The translations under genes and the position numbers were made by a program. A stretch of 64,000 nucleotides of DNA from the NCBI GenBank assembly GCA_018398805.1, contig JAGFBZ010001926.1, positions 62,001 through 126,000 of the forward strand, read 5' to 3'. The notes beneath the pieces are model-generated. The model was given only the letters and a program-made list of their open reading frames with translations, had not been told where the DNA came from and searched no databases. This stretch comes from Hirundichthys speculiger (lineage: Eukaryota > Chordata > Actinopteri > Beloniformes > Exocoetidae). Below are positions 37,101 through 50,842 of this stretch, piece after piece; positions within the stretch are counted from its first letter, which is position 1, and each line of letters begins with the position of its first letter.

Positions 37101-38873
37101 CAGGAAAGACTGGCTCAGGAGTACTGCACAGGTGAAACTCGGCAGAATAACCAAAACCATTCCTGAAAGTCACCACTGCAAAATGTCTGACAGTTGGATG
37201 TTTCTGTTTTGTGATGACTCCAGAGGAGGCTCCGGAGTCGGAGCTGCAGGCCTTCAACACTGACTTCACCTTTGAGCTCTTCATCTGTGCAGCCATCCTG
37301 TTGGAAAACAGAGAATGTCTGCTACGATGCCGAGATGATGTCCAGCTCATCCAGTTCACCAGCAGGTTTGTCCATATTTTTATGCTTTTAGAAAAACACA
37401 AAAAAAAATAATTTGATCATAGTGGGTCTTAATATTAGATACACACCAATCATACAGTGTGACCTTTTTCACCATGTCATCATTTATTTAGCAAAATTAG
37501 GCTGAAATAAACCAATTAAATAAAAAGAAATAAAAAGAGATTATGTGAGCAATACTAAGTACCTCACGGTTCTGTAGCTTGTAGATTCACCTTTAGCAGT
37601 AATACCTCATTTGTGGAGGAATTCTGTCTCACTGCTACACAACATCTCAGTTCATTGAGGTTTGTGGGTATTGAGTGCAACTCTCCTAAGGTCTCACCAC
37701 AACATTTCAGTCGAGCTGAGGTCTGGATTTTGACAACAACATTTCAAAACCTTAATTCTTCCATTTTTCAGCAATTCCGATGTATATTTGCTGGTGTGCT
37801 GCTGATCAGTCAGGTTGTCCTCCATCCTGAAGGTTATCCAGTCAATCACCAGCCCAATCACATGCCTAAGTGTCTCTGGCCAGGACCCTGAACCCCAGAT
37901 TGCTCCTATTCCCCCAGGCACTCATAGTCCCAGTGCCAAGCCTTGATAAATTGGGAGGGTTGTGGAGGAAGGGTAGCCGACATAATAAAACCTATGCCAA
38001 CTCAATCTGTGGAACACAATAACCTACTGTGGTGGGAAAAATATATGAGCATTGTTGACTCAGAGGCTGTGAAATACCCAGGTCCCGTAGCTGCAAAACA
38101 ACCCCAAATCATTGACCAAGTGCTGTGCTTTACAAATGGGTATAAGCTATTTCTGCCAAAATGCTGTGTTTTTGATATTGCCAAACATGATGATCTCTTC
38201 AGTCTTCTATCTAAACTATCATGGACTTTAACATTTAACATGCACAAGGAGGCCTGCGGGCTCTGAGGTGTAGTTCTTGGGTTTGAATGTGTTTCACTGG
38301 GCATTTTGTGGTCTGACCTTGTGGCAGATTTGCTGCATCTGCACGCCTGGGAAGAATGGCATATGTCTTGAATGCCTTCCACTTGTGTATAACCTTGTGT
38401 ATAACTGTATGTTGAGCTCCAAACTGTTTGGAAATAGTTTCATAACTCTTCGCTCCAGACCAACAAAATGTCAAATATCTGCTATTATGGAAGGTCTGTA
38501 CTTCTGCTCATGATGAATTCATTGAGGGCTGATTATTTACCTGCTACTAAGATCCACTGTGGTTTGTCATGTTTTCAGACACACACTTAAAGTTTGCTTA
38601 AAAGTATAGGTACTAACTGTTGCACTTGACTGCATGTCTTATCAGGTATATTTGTAAATTTGTTCATGTGTGATGGACTGATGAAACAACTGTGTTTTGT
38701 GCAGCCTTCAGGGTACACTGGACCTGAATAGCACACTGAAGAAAGCAGAGCACCATTTCTACAACTACTGCAAGCGCTGTGCTTGGGACTATATGAACGG
38801 ACGCTGCAGAACGAGCAAAAGAAAACACGAGGACTTTTTAGATCATCTCCGTAATTTATTTGTTTTAAAGTAA
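31159..38873 (+). CDS. TBC-domain Rab GTPase-activating protein, TBC1D25-like
   Basis: Ten exons join in frame: 31159-31216, 32689-32874, 33019-33131, 34093-34196, 34625-34692, 35954-36100, 36795-36885, 36983-37131, 37224-37365, 38705-38873. The product is about 408 residues. The start (RLRMHIFKNGGVSPSERG) and WRFLFGMYP match the beginning of a TBC domain, closest by eye to TBC1D25 (RLRIYHGGVEPSLRKVVWR). The Arg-finger motif IIDKDVPRT and the Gln-finger motif SYAQGMNDL are intact, so GAP activity on a Rab is expected. RWLLLGFQREF and FELFICAAILLENR complete the domain. It lacks the N-terminal PB1-like region of human TBC1D25 and may be a shorter paralogue. The membrane and Rab target are not known. 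Introns 5-7 have a dead copy at 21-23 kb. Confidence 0.88.
33606..33930 (+). other. Unassigned exon-like frames inside TBC intron 3
   Basis: 33606-33712 reads SVYNYQQLIAKLPLKRF and continues to TYNF before a strong donor (gtgagt). 33780 follows an acceptor (cacctacag) and reads SSGSGIPRRGVFDPG up to a TAG at 33868. A second frame then reads SKLVDEAVGVISEMKG. These frames look protein-like, but including them would break the phase into the next TBC exon (34093). The direct join 33131 to 34093 is in phase. They may be an alternative terminal exon pair or a relic of another gene. Confidence 0.35.
34700..35420. mobile_element. Fish DNA transposon remnant in TBC intron 6
   Basis: It contains 'aaaaagttgggacgatgtgg' and 'ccaaaaaagttgagacagt', the end type also seen at 6060, and internal blocks shared with 22200-22470. 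No transposase frame remains. The ISL2EU/IS4EU-like family assignment is tentative. Confidence 0.5.
35523..35660. mobile_element. Tc1-like/MITE terminus fragment
   Basis: 'acagtgccatggaaaagtat' followed by 'ccccttcctgatttc' and 'tgtttcagatcatcataac' is the typical terminus of a widespread fish Tc1-like non-autonomous family. Only one end is seen. Confidence 0.6.
37420..38590 (-). mobile_element. Decayed Tc1-like transposon in TBC intron 9, minus strand
   Basis: Minus-strand frames hold the HTH-like part GAKSYETISKQFG with VIHKVIHKWKAF (38235-38474), then FGRNSLYPFVKHSTWSMIWGCF (38002-38382), and QNPDLSSTEMLW (37694-37921). The last carries the third acidic residue of the DDE triad. Several frame changes separate the pieces. 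It is inactive and of a different subfamily from the copy at 14878. Confidence 0.8.
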
Positions 38874-40030
38874 TAGATGTTATTTAAATGTCTTTGAAAC
38901 TATGATTTTCTAACTAAAGAAGTGCTGTATAATTATGTGTGTATTTTTGATTTAATATGTTTGATTTACTTTCTGATATTTCTGAGGGAAATGGTCTGAT
39001 TTATTGATAGCTGCTCACTATAGAAGTTATGAATTTATCTCTGTTCATATTCTGTTCCCACTTCATCCTGCTCAGGACTGCTGGACAGGTCCTGGACATC
39101 CTGGACAAGTTGCCAGTTCAGCATAAATCTACTCAAAACATGATGAGCTATTGTTGCTCATTGATAATGTACAGTATTTATTGTACGGATGTTGACCATA
39201 AAGAGCCTTGAGTCAGTTTCTGTGCTCTCATGAAAACGTAATTGTAAAGCTTAATACTTTTGCAGCCTCACAGGGGCTTTTCCTAATGCCTTTCATGAGG
39301 TTATGCAATAGTGAAATGCTAGTAGCGTGTAGATGTGGCATGTTGCAGCAGGTGCTGTCTGTACAAACTGCAGTTACATTTGATGCCTCAGAGAGGCACA
39401 TGCAGCAAGAATAGAAGAGCCCTGGCAGAGGAACTGTGCAGTGACAGGGGAAAGAAATACAGGTGTGCCTTTTAAAGAATGAAAGTAACATAGTATGAGT
39501 ACTGGAAAAAAAATGGTTGTATCAATAAAACTACTGAGGATGATTAATTATGGTCTGGTCTTGGTAATATAAGTGTCTGCCTCACAAACTAAATGATTTT
39601 GTATAACTTAAGTTACAGAAAATGGAGCTATTTTTCTATAATCACAACATGAATTCTGATTAGCAAAGATGACTTATATTAATGCATATGGTGGATGCAC
39701 CTCAAAGAAGAACACTGGTCACAAGAACACAATTTATATCTTTACAGTAAGTTAATAAGGTGAGCTGTCTATTTGTTTCTGTCAGTGGCTGACATTTCAT
39801 TCTGGGGTTGAAAGACATTCAGAAAAAAAAAAAACCTTAATTGGTAAAGTGGAAGCATGTGAACAAAATCATCCATGTTCAGAACATTTCCATAGCAGCT
39901 CAATGATCAGTGTAACAATAAAACAGTCGTTTATTTGCCAGATCTTGCTCTAGTCAACTAGCAAAGGGCTAAAGAGATAAGAATAGCAAGCTTTCTTTGA
40001 ATGAAATCTAGCCAGTAAGCAGGAACATGG
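38874..40030. other. 3' UTR of the TBC gene and intergenic
   Basis: Short open frames only. A canonical AATAAA at 39524-39529 may end the TBC transcript, giving a 3' UTR of about 0.65 kb. No other gene was recognised. Confidence 0.5.
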
Positions 40031-40035
40031 GCCTA

Positions 40036-40043
40036 GAACTTTC
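40036..40043. promoter_or_regulatory. Heat-shock-element core GAActTTC upstream of hspa8
   Basis: An inverted GAAnnTTC pair, the core unit bound by HSF1, about 40 bp before the TATA box. A single clean pair suggests weak heat induction, as usual for the constitutive Hsc70 gene. Confidence 0.45.
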
Positions 40044-40082
40044 CTTAGTGGAGTCACCTGACACCCTGCTGCACAGAGCTCT

Positions 40083-40088
40083 ATATAC
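40083..40088 (+). promoter_or_regulatory. TATA box of hspa8
   Basis: TATATA, followed by a noncoding first exon of roughly 40112-40243 that ends at a donor (acaag|gtaata). Intron 1 then runs to 41411. Confidence 0.6.
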
Positions 40089-41411
40089 ACAGGACAGCAG
40101 AGACGCTCGCCCTCTTAGTCCGCCTGCCAGGAGAGGGAAGGGGTGCTGGAGAGGAGCTCAGACGGCCGTGTTGAGCACTGGGCGAAAGCAAGCGCCACTG
40201 TAATTTAGTAAACTCTCAAGTACTGAACATCTAACTGCACAAGGTAATATATATGTAAGAAGCATTGCACCCTGGCCTGGCTTCATAGTCTGTCTTGCTT
40301 ATCGCTTTGAAAGTCTAACTATAAAAGTGAGAGACTCCCAAAAAAGTGAACCTTGCATGGTTTCTGTCATACAACGGCATGGCAAACTGAAGCCTAATGC
40401 AAAAACATGCAGCACTTTGGACAAACCACAATTTGATTTTGCTGATTTATTTTTATGGCGAAAGAGTCGAAATGTCATTTTCAGTTGGAATAGAGAAGAA
40501 GCACAATGTCAGCTTTTCCTGCTCTGTGTTGCACAACTGGATAGCACATCTGCAGGGATCAATATATGCAATCAATATGTACTGACTGCTGCAAATGTAA
40601 GTGCACAGAAAAGGAAGGTTACATCCCGTAGATGTGCAGAAGAAGAAAAATAATCTTTAAAAAAATGTATTAAGGCTAGTTTTGTGCTCTGTTATTTAGT
40701 ATTCCAATCTGTGACATTGTTTCCAAAAAGTATTTTATCTCCACCATCATCTTGATGAGCACAGCCTGAGATCTGCAGCCACAAGAGCCTTTTGTTTATT
40801 TCCTCTCTAATCAAATGCATTTGTTAGTAACTCTTAAAGCTGTAGGTATTATTGCTGTAAAGCCTTAAATCGTTTGTTTTGAAAGGAAGCGAGCAAATTT
40901 TGCTCACGAGTCACTGATCAGCTACATGTGAATTTGTGGCCATCCTTCATTCATTGGCATGTCGGCATGCTGATGCTTATTTTAGTAACTGACAGCTATC
41001 TAGAGCCAGCTGTTGGAAAAGAAGACGCTCCGAGCACTGTGGCAGATTTAGTAAATCCTATTTGAAAGGGCTCACCGAGACTCTCTTGTGTTATGCTTCT
41101 GTGAGAGGTGAAAAGCAGCTATGACACAGAATTTAAGGCACTGTGACAAAATTCAGTCATTCTGTCTTGGGTGTCAGGAGGAAATGTTACCCATAATGCC
41201 ATAGATGGCACGCCACCACGAACAGAGCCTCACGTGGCCGTGCATATAGGCCTTTGTATGTAAGAGGCAACAGGAATGTTAGTTTCAATTTCATTAATGA
41301 TGAATACAATAAAATAACAATGCATTTTGATAACGAAATGCACTTCCTGACATATGCTCCAAAATAAAAACTGTTGAGCCTTACTAAATTTGTTTCTTTT
41401 GTTTGTCCAAG

Positions 41412-44135
<2,724 letters not shown>

Positions 44136-44379
44136 GTGTAGTTCTTTATCTCATACCCTATATAAGATAAACAATTCACATGAATTCAGTCACATATTCT
44201 GACGTTTCTTTATGGTATCACAACTATTACAACTATGAAAATAAGTTTAATAGGTTTTTCTCTGTATCAGTGTATTGCATTGTTTGCAAATCCAAACAGC
44301 AAACTCTTGCATGAATCTCTTCCATCATTTTCACACATTTATTTACATCCTAACTTAAAGGAGTATGCCTAATCTGCCC

Positions 44380-44385
44380 AATAAA
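44380..44385 (+). terminator. Poly(A) signal of hspa8
   Basis: AATAAA about 245 bp after the stop codon, followed by a T/G-rich stretch ('tttgctgtgccttttgtc'). Confidence 0.7.
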
Positions 44386-44879
44386 AGTCTGGTTTGCAAA
44401 CTTTGCTGTGCCTTTTGTCATTTATCGATGCCATTACAGTTATATTAATGAGTGACTTGGAACATCATCATTAATAACAATAACTGATAAACAGGTATGC
44501 GTAGTGATGATCAAATCATACTTCTTGAAACCTGCAGATACATTTCCGTTCTACAGCAGAGGTTTTGATCAATATCACTTTCCTGTGTGTTAACCAGCAT
44601 TCTCACAGGAAAGGCTGTTGTTGAAAACGTGCTAAAAAAAAAAAATGAAGAGCAAAAAAACAGAGATGCTGTGAATATAATAGTGCTAACAAAAAAAAAT
44701 GGAGGCTGTTGGTTCATCTTCAGATGTTGAAGACGCAAGCATAAGTAAGTGAATGTGATACAAACGCAGTTTTTATGGCAATAAAAAAGAAAAGCAACAA
44801 AAAAATTGTTGTGTTGTATCTTTGAGCTAATGAAATGGAAGTGCAACACTTGCTGTAAGTTAGGATTCTAACTTATTTA

Positions 44880-44916
44880 ACATCTGCTTACTTTTTAAGC
44901 AGATGTCCACTTCCCA
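44880..44916. promoter_or_regulatory. E-box inverted repeat and PTF1-like bipartite site upstream of ctrl
   Basis: A perfect 11-bp inverted repeat (44880-44890 and 44896-44906) surrounds CTTTT, and each arm contains a CATCTG/CAGATG E-box. The right E-box (44900-44905) is followed after 5 bp by TTCCCA (44911-44916), so the centres are 11 bp apart, one helical turn. E-box plus TTTCCCA-like box at one-turn spacing is the known form of the acinar PTF1 site. It lies about 85 bp before the TATA box. Confidence 0.6.
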
Positions 44917-44998
44917 AGCTGGGGCAGCTGTTACCTGGATGGGGTGGAGTGTGCATTGAGTCACTCAGAATTCAGGGTCAAACATATGCGAATATACG

Positions 44999-45005
44999 TA
45001 TAAAA
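44999..45005 (+). promoter_or_regulatory. TATA box of ctrl
   Basis: TATAAAA, about 60 bp before the start codon at 45062, which leaves room for a short 5' UTR typical of pancreatic zymogen genes. Confidence 0.8.
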
Positions 45006-45061
45006 CCTCATGCCCTGCACGGCTGAGACACAGGGACGCGGATCGCAACCGAATCACAGTC

Positions 45062-46702
45062 ATGTTCTTGCTCATTAGCTGTTTTGCTCTTGTGGCCTCT
45101 GCACTGGGTGAGTGACTTGCACTTTACAGTCATGCAATGCATTTATTTGTAGAAATTATGGATTCAGTCTTTTGTTGGATCATCTGCACATACCCAGACT
45201 GCATGGCAGCACATTATTAGTTTAACTTTTACATTATGTCACTGGGCCTCAGGGTGTGGAGTCCCGACTATTAAGCCTCAGGTCAGTGGATACAACAAAA
45301 TTGTAAATGGGGAGACAGCTGTGTCAGGATCATGGCCCTGGCAGGTTTCACTTCAGGTAAAAAAAAATTCTTCTCAGCACCCATTCTAGTTTTGCAAGAA
45401 TTACAAAACACCCAATCACTTAAAATAAAGAAAAATGTTTAAATATGCATCTTTTTAATCTCAGGATGGCAGAGGATTCCACTTCTGTGGAGGATCCCTG
45501 ATCAACCAATACTGGGTTGTCACTGCTGCTCACTGCCGTGTATCGTAAGTGACAACTTGTGTCTCATGGCGACATAGCAACAGACCATAACAAAACTAAA
45601 ATAACTCAGCAGAATATTTTCATTTCTCGCAGTCCACGAAGCCACCGTGTTATCTTGGGAGAGCATGATCGTCAGATGAGTAGTGAGCCAATTCAGGTCA
45701 AAAGCATTGCTCAGGTAAGAAAGGCCACAACACAGTTCACAGCACAGAAGCTGTTGCTGGTTGTTCTAAAAGTGACCTTGGATCTTTTTTGTTTGTTTGT
45801 TTTTGTAATTTATCACAACTCCTCCATCTAGGCCATCACACACCCCTACTACAACTCCAACAACTTCAACAATGACATCACACTTCTGAAGCTGTCCTCG
45901 CCAGCTCAGCTGACATCCCGTGTGTCTCCAGTGTGTCTGGCCTCCTCCAGTGCCAGCATCCCCTCTGGGACCAAATGTGTCACCACTGGGTGGGGCAAGA
46001 CTGGACAAACATGTGCGTGAGCAACTCTGCATGCTAATTTTAATGAGCAGCTCTGAATAATCTCCCTCATCTCCACTTCTTGTTTTTTTTTTTTTTTTTT
46101 TTTTTTTTCAGCAAGCCCTCGTTTCCTCCAGCAGACTTCCTTGCCTCTGCTCACCCCTGATCAGTGCAAGAGATACTGGGGTTACAACAGAATCACTGAT
46201 GCCATGATCTTGTGCTGGTGCCTCTGGAGTTTCCTCCTGCCAGGTAATTTGTACTTCGGTGCCTGGAAACAATTTACAGAAACCAATAGATTTAAAATGT
46301 TGTTTTTTCTTTGTTTTTAGCGGAAATTGTTATCGACATATGTTGTCGTCATTTATTCTTGCTGCATGCTTCCCTATTTTTGAATTTAGTTAGTTCCTGT
46401 TCTGCACAAAGCTGCAGAGAACGCAAAGTTCATGAAATGCATCACTATCAGCAACACAATTAATTTATTCACTAAGCATCTATTATTTCAGTCAATTAAA
46501 AAAATATTTTTGTGTATATGTATTTGTGTCATTTTTTTAGGGTGACTCTGGTGGCCCTCTGGTCTGTGAGAGCAGTGGTGTGTGGTCCCTCGTGGGTATT
46601 GTGTCCTGGGGCACCTCTAACTGCAACGTGCGCGCCCCTGCTGTGTACGCCCGTGTGTCCTACCTGCGCCGCTGGATCGACCAGACCATTGCTTACAACT
46701 AA
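45062..46702 (+). CDS. ctrl: Chymotrypsin-like pancreatic protease (CTRL type), with one apparent frameshift
   Basis: Seven exons: 45062-45107, 45253-45356, 45465-45544, 45633-45714, 45832-46012, 46112-46243, 46541-46702. With one extra T at about 46210 discounted, the frame gives 261 residues (human CTRL has 264). A signal peptide, the propeptide Cys (CGVPTIKP), the activation site KIVNGE and the triad (His in VTAAHC, Asp in NNDITLLKL, Ser in GDSGGP) are present. The residue at 189 is Ser (SSCQGDSGGP), giving chymotrypsin specificity. [18 protein letters not shown] matches CTRL rather than CTRB. As written, the extra T between ATC and TGTGCT shifts the frame and brings a stop (TGA) just as the GDSGGP exon begins. 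That would remove the active-site Ser. It is an assembly error or a real null allele. The product is a secreted digestive zymogen of the exocrine pancreas. Confidence 0.9.
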
Positions 46703-47985
46703 TTTGTTTCTCAATGAGTCATTCCACACAATGTTCATAGAAAATGAATAATTTCATCTCTACAGAGAGTGAATACTCACACTCAGCAGTGGTGCATTTT
46801 TAAGAAATCATTAAACTTTTATCATAACTGGTTCTGGTTTATTTTTCTCATCCCAAGTACACGCAGTCACTGTGTGTGTTCAGACACATTTGTTTTTGTT
46901 ATCTCATGTCTAACTTTTTTGGTCTAATCACTGACTTTGTTGGGACCAGTAGTTCTTAAGGGAACGAAAGCATGGTCCTACAGAGGTACACTGCACTCTC
47001 TGGGATCCTGGTAAGGGCTAGAGCTAAGGCATGAACTGAGATTTAAGGTTACACAAATGGATACCAATGGAATTTCCCAGTAACAATCGCTTTACTAACA
47101 TGTGTGAACGAGTGCTGTGAACAAATCTTTTAGTTTAACATGCAGACATGTCTTAAAGTTGAGAAAAGTTAGGTTTAGGTCATGGGAAAGAAGTAAGGTT
47201 TGCTCATGCATGTTCCATGTGACCCTGAATAGTGTGAGCCATGCTCATGCATGTTCCATATCCACTTCAGTCCTATTTATGGTCACATGGGTCAGCTGGA
47301 TCTCTACCATCACTGGGCGAGGTGGGGCACGGTACACCCTGGACGGGTCGCCAGTATCACGGCCTTGCATGATTACACTGACTCCAACAGCAAATTTAGA
47401 GTCACAGATCAGCTTAACATACATGTTTTTGGACTGTGAAAGGAAACCAGGACAAAATGCAAGCAAACACTATAGATAACATTTGTAATTAACATTTGCA
47501 GTTGCTGGATCAGATTCAACAATGATCAGATACAGATCAAAATCTGTAATAATAAAGACTTTGGTTCCATAGATCCAGACAAAAATTGAAATCAAAGAGT
47601 GAAGTCACTAACTGCACAGCTCTCAATAATTTATCTCCAAATTTGTCTTTACATATTGTCATTGAGAAACACTACGTCTGAAAACAAACTCCATCGCTCA
47701 AATACTTTTTAGATAACTATGTACTGCATGTGTGGGCCTGTTTTTCTACACAACACGCGATGCACAACATATCTGCACTAGAAATCTCTTCAATATACAC
47801 ATGCACTCTGTATCTTTGTATCTTTTGGCTGTCCACAGACTTTGCAGAGCTTCCTCTTTTTTCTAGTGCTGCAGGTGTGTGTGCGGTTGGGTCTTGTAAG
47901 TGATTAGATACGTGTGTATTTGTGTATTCTTCACAGTAAATAAAATAAGGCCATGGAGTTTTAGGTCAACAAGTTTTTTTAGCAA
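46703..47985. other. Intergenic after ctrl
   Basis: An ATTAAA at about 46810 may end the ctrl transcript. A dispersed fish repeat lies at 47270-47470. No coding exon was recognised. Confidence 0.5.
47270..47470. repeat. Common dispersed fish repeat
   Basis: 'ggtacaccctggacgggtcg' then 'ccagtatcac', and 'tttttggactgtgaaagga' then 'aacc', are the hallmark phrases of a very abundant teleost repeat. No protein content. Confidence 0.7.
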
Positions 47986-47989
47986 GTAA

Positions 47990-48420
47990 TTAGCTGGATG
48001 CAATCAAGCTTCTTTAAATTAAATCAGGACAAGACAGAAATAATTCAACCTGGTAACAATATGGGAAGAATAGAAATTGCTGCCCAGCTTGAATTCAGAA
48101 GGCTCAAGGCAAAAACGTGGGGTAGGAATTTTGGAGTTTCAATTGACTCAGATTTGAGTTTCAGAACATCAAGGCTGTAACTAAAACAGACTTTCATAAT
48201 CTTCAACAAATATCAAGAGTCGGAGATCTGACATCCAGAGCACATTTAGAAGAAGCTCATCTATACCTTCATCTCCAGCTGACTTGACTACTGTAATGCT
48301 CCCGTCTGTTCTTCCCAAAAAGACAATGAAACATTTTCAACTTATCCAGAACACTGCTGCCAGAGTTCAAACAAGAACCAGGAAAATTGATGATACCATA
48401 CCATCTCCACCGCCCTTCAT
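47990..48420 (+). mobile_element. L2-like LINE reverse transcriptase 3' fragment
   Basis: The frames read FFKLNQDKTEII, FGVSIDSDLSF and LIQNTAARVQTRTRK, the tail of an L2-clade reverse transcriptase. Frame changes separate the blocks. Confidence 0.75.
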
Positions 48421-48479
48421 CTGGTCCTCACCCATCGAGATAATAAACTTCAGACCCAGCAGGTTCAGCTTGCCAATCA

Positions 48480-48968
48480 AGTGCTGAGGAATGATTGTAC
48501 TAAATGCTGAACTGAAGCATCGCCCTCTGTAACTGGATCCTGGACTTCCTGACTGGGAGACCTCAGTCAGTCCAGATGGGGAACAGCATCTCCAGGGATC
48601 ACCGTACTGACCACTGGGGCCCCACAGGGCTATGTGCTCAGTCCACTGCTGTTCAATCTGCTGACTCACGACTGTGTCGCAATGCACAGTTCGAATGCAT
48701 TATTATGTTTGCCGATAACAGAGCTGTGATGGGTTTTATCAGCAAGAACAATAAGCCAGCATACAGAGAGTAGGTACAGCGGGTGAAGGACTGGTGCAGA
48801 GCCAACAACCTGTCTCTGAACGTGGACAAAACTAAGGAAATGATTGCTGACTTCAAAAAAGCACAAAACAACCATTCTCCACTGAACGTCGGTGGCTCCT
48901 GCACAGAGATCGTCAAGAGCACCAAGTTTCTTTGTTTTCACCTGGTGAAGAACCTCACCTGGTTGTTC
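48480..48968 (+). mobile_element. Second, different LINE reverse transcriptase fragment
   Basis: The frames contain GAPQGYVLSPLLFNLL (eroded), MFADNRAVMGFISKNNKP (YADD-type box altered to FADN), and VKDWCRANNLSLNVDKTKEM with VKSTKFLCFHL. It matches a common fish LINE type different from the L2-like piece upstream. It ends at the telomere-like repeat 48973-48993. Confidence 0.75.
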
Positions 48969-48972
48969 TAAT

Positions 48973-48993
48973 CCTAACCCTAACCCTAACCCT
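48973..48993. repeat. Short interstitial telomere-type repeat (CCTAAC)3.5
   Basis: Three full CCTAAC units plus CCT, directly after the LINE fragment and an imperfect 'taatcctaac' start. It equals the vertebrate telomere repeat TTAGGG on the minus strand. Confidence 0.9.
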
Positions 48994-49340
48994 GGTCTCT
49001 TTCCATGCCTTTATTTGATCACTGTTAGCACTGTTTTTAATTATTTATTCCAAGCTTTGTTTTATCCCTTTTTTATCTAAATCTATTTTTTTCTGTGATT
49101 TTATCATGCATTTTATGAGCATTCTTGTACTGATCCTCACAAAGGTCAGAGTGGAAGGTTGTTATTGTGTCATTGGATGTACTAGGCCTTCACTTTTGAA
49201 ATACTGTCTGCTGCATAAGAGATCCAACAAATATTATTCTTATAAAAAAATATCACAACAATATGATCATTTTTATTTCATGCAATATATTCTAAGGTGC
49301 AGCTGGTATTTTGTCCACTCCCTGTACACGACTGTACTGC

Positions 49341-49448
49341 CTCATTGGCAGTTATATGACATGAGAGGGAGGAGTAGTCTGAGAGAAAAAGTAAGATCAA
49401 ATGGTGATTAACTCAGAGTGAAGACAGAGTCTTGCACCTACAGAGAAG
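49341..49448 (+). promoter_or_regulatory. Conserved proximal promoter of GPCR copy 1
   Basis: 'ctcattggcagtt' (ATTGG, a reversed CCAAT box) then 'gagagggaggagta' and 'agagtgaaga' occur in the same order before all three copies (here, about 56250 and 63610). Copy 1 is more diverged than copies 2 and 3. Confidence 0.55.
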
Positions 49449-50842
49449 ATGAGTTCTGGTAAGACGTTTTACATTTACAACAGACTCCTTTTTCAGTACC
49501 ATTAGCAGAGAATGAGTGGACTCTCATTTCTTTCTAAACAGAGAATAAGTAGATATGAATGATAGCAGACATGAAAGTAGATTGTTTTAAAGATTGTTTT
49601 AAAGTTAGAACACTTGTTGTATGATGGACTAATACATTTCCTGACTGCCTTATATATTCTAATGGCAGTCAGGGTTGCATAGAACATGCACCAGACTTAT
49701 TTCATGTGCTACAGATTTTTCTGTTACTGTTGCACTTGTTACTGTCGTCTAATTGAACTTATTTTCATTTCCATCCATCAGATAACAACAGATCTTCTGT
49801 TGCTCAGGAATCTGGACTGCAACGGGCCATCAGAAACGTACAGACAGTCTCACTGGTCATCTACTGTTTGATATTCGTGGCTGGGACTCTTGGTAATGGT
49901 CTGGTGATCTACGTAACAGGCTTCAGAATGAAGAGAACAGTCAACTCTGTGTGGTTTCTCAACTTGGCCCTGGCTGACTTCCTCTTTACAGCCTTCCTGA
50001 GTTTCTCAATAATCTCTCTCTCTAAAGATCACCAGTGGCCTTTTGGGATGTCCATGTGTAAGCTGAACAGCTTTGTCAACCTTGTCAACATGTTTGCCAG
50101 TGTCTTTCTGCTGACAGGCATAAGTCTGGATCGTTGCTTCTCCATCTGGGTGGTGGTGTGGGCACAAAACAAGCGCACCGTCCTCAAAGCTCAGATAATC
50201 AGTGCTGTTATCTGGGGGGCTGCTGCGATCTGCAGCATTCCTCCTGTTACTTTCCGCACCCTTAGGGAGAAAAAAAATGCAAGTTATTGTGCTTATCCTA
50301 AAACAATGACAACTGAACAAAAATGGATCCTCTACAGTTTCCGCTTTATCATGGGCTTCCTCATCCCATTCCTGCTGATACTCATCTCTTATGTGGCCAT
50401 AGGCATCCGTGCCAGGCGTCTCCAGCGTACAAAAAAACGGAGATCTCACAGAGTCATTTTCTCCATTATTTTTGCATTCTTCATCTGTTGGTTGCCCTTC
50501 CATGTTGTCAGTTTTATGGAGTTAAAGATGAAAGAGTTCCCAGGTCTAAAAAATGTTGTGAGGATTGGATCTCCTCTGACTTTGAGCCTGGCTTACATGA
50601 ACAGCTGCCTGAACCCCATTCTCTATGTGTTCATGTGTGACGAGTTCCAGAAGAAGCTCCGGCAGTCCGTCTGTTTTGTCCTCGAGAGCGCCCTGGCAGA
50701 GGACCACCTGTCATTCATGTCCTCTCGCTCCTTGTCTTCACACTTTTCACGGATTTCCAGGAAGTCAGATTCTGGTCCTCCTTTGTACGAGAACGATGCA
50801 GCTACTTGCTTAAACTTCACAGCAGTCGCCAAAGAGACTTGA
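49449..50842 (+). CDS. Chemoattractant-type GPCR copy 1 (chemerin/formyl-peptide-receptor-like), intact
   Basis: Exon 1 (49449-49458) codes MSS and one base; exon 2 (49782-50842) follows an acceptor and joins in frame. The product is 356 residues. Seven membrane helices are visible. Signature parts are GNGLVIYVTGF (TM1), NLALADF (TM2), the Cys before TM3 with DRCFSIW (a DRC variant of the DRY box), ICWLPFH (TM6) and NPILYVF (TM7 NPxxY). An NRS glycosylation site lies in the short N-terminus. The Ser-rich C-tail (SFMSSRSLSSHFSRISRKS) offers GRK/arrestin sites. The DRCFSIWVVVWAQN type places it among the CMKLR1/FPR/anaphylatoxin-receptor-like group. The ligand is unknown; leukocyte chemotaxis is inferred from the family. 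Confidence 0.88.

Noticed and set aside
50006..50503. A 165-codon minus-strand frame over GPCR copy 1 (and 56951-57391 over copy 2)
   Set aside because: It is the shadow of the GPCR coding exon. Composition and lack of splice or start context do not support a gene.
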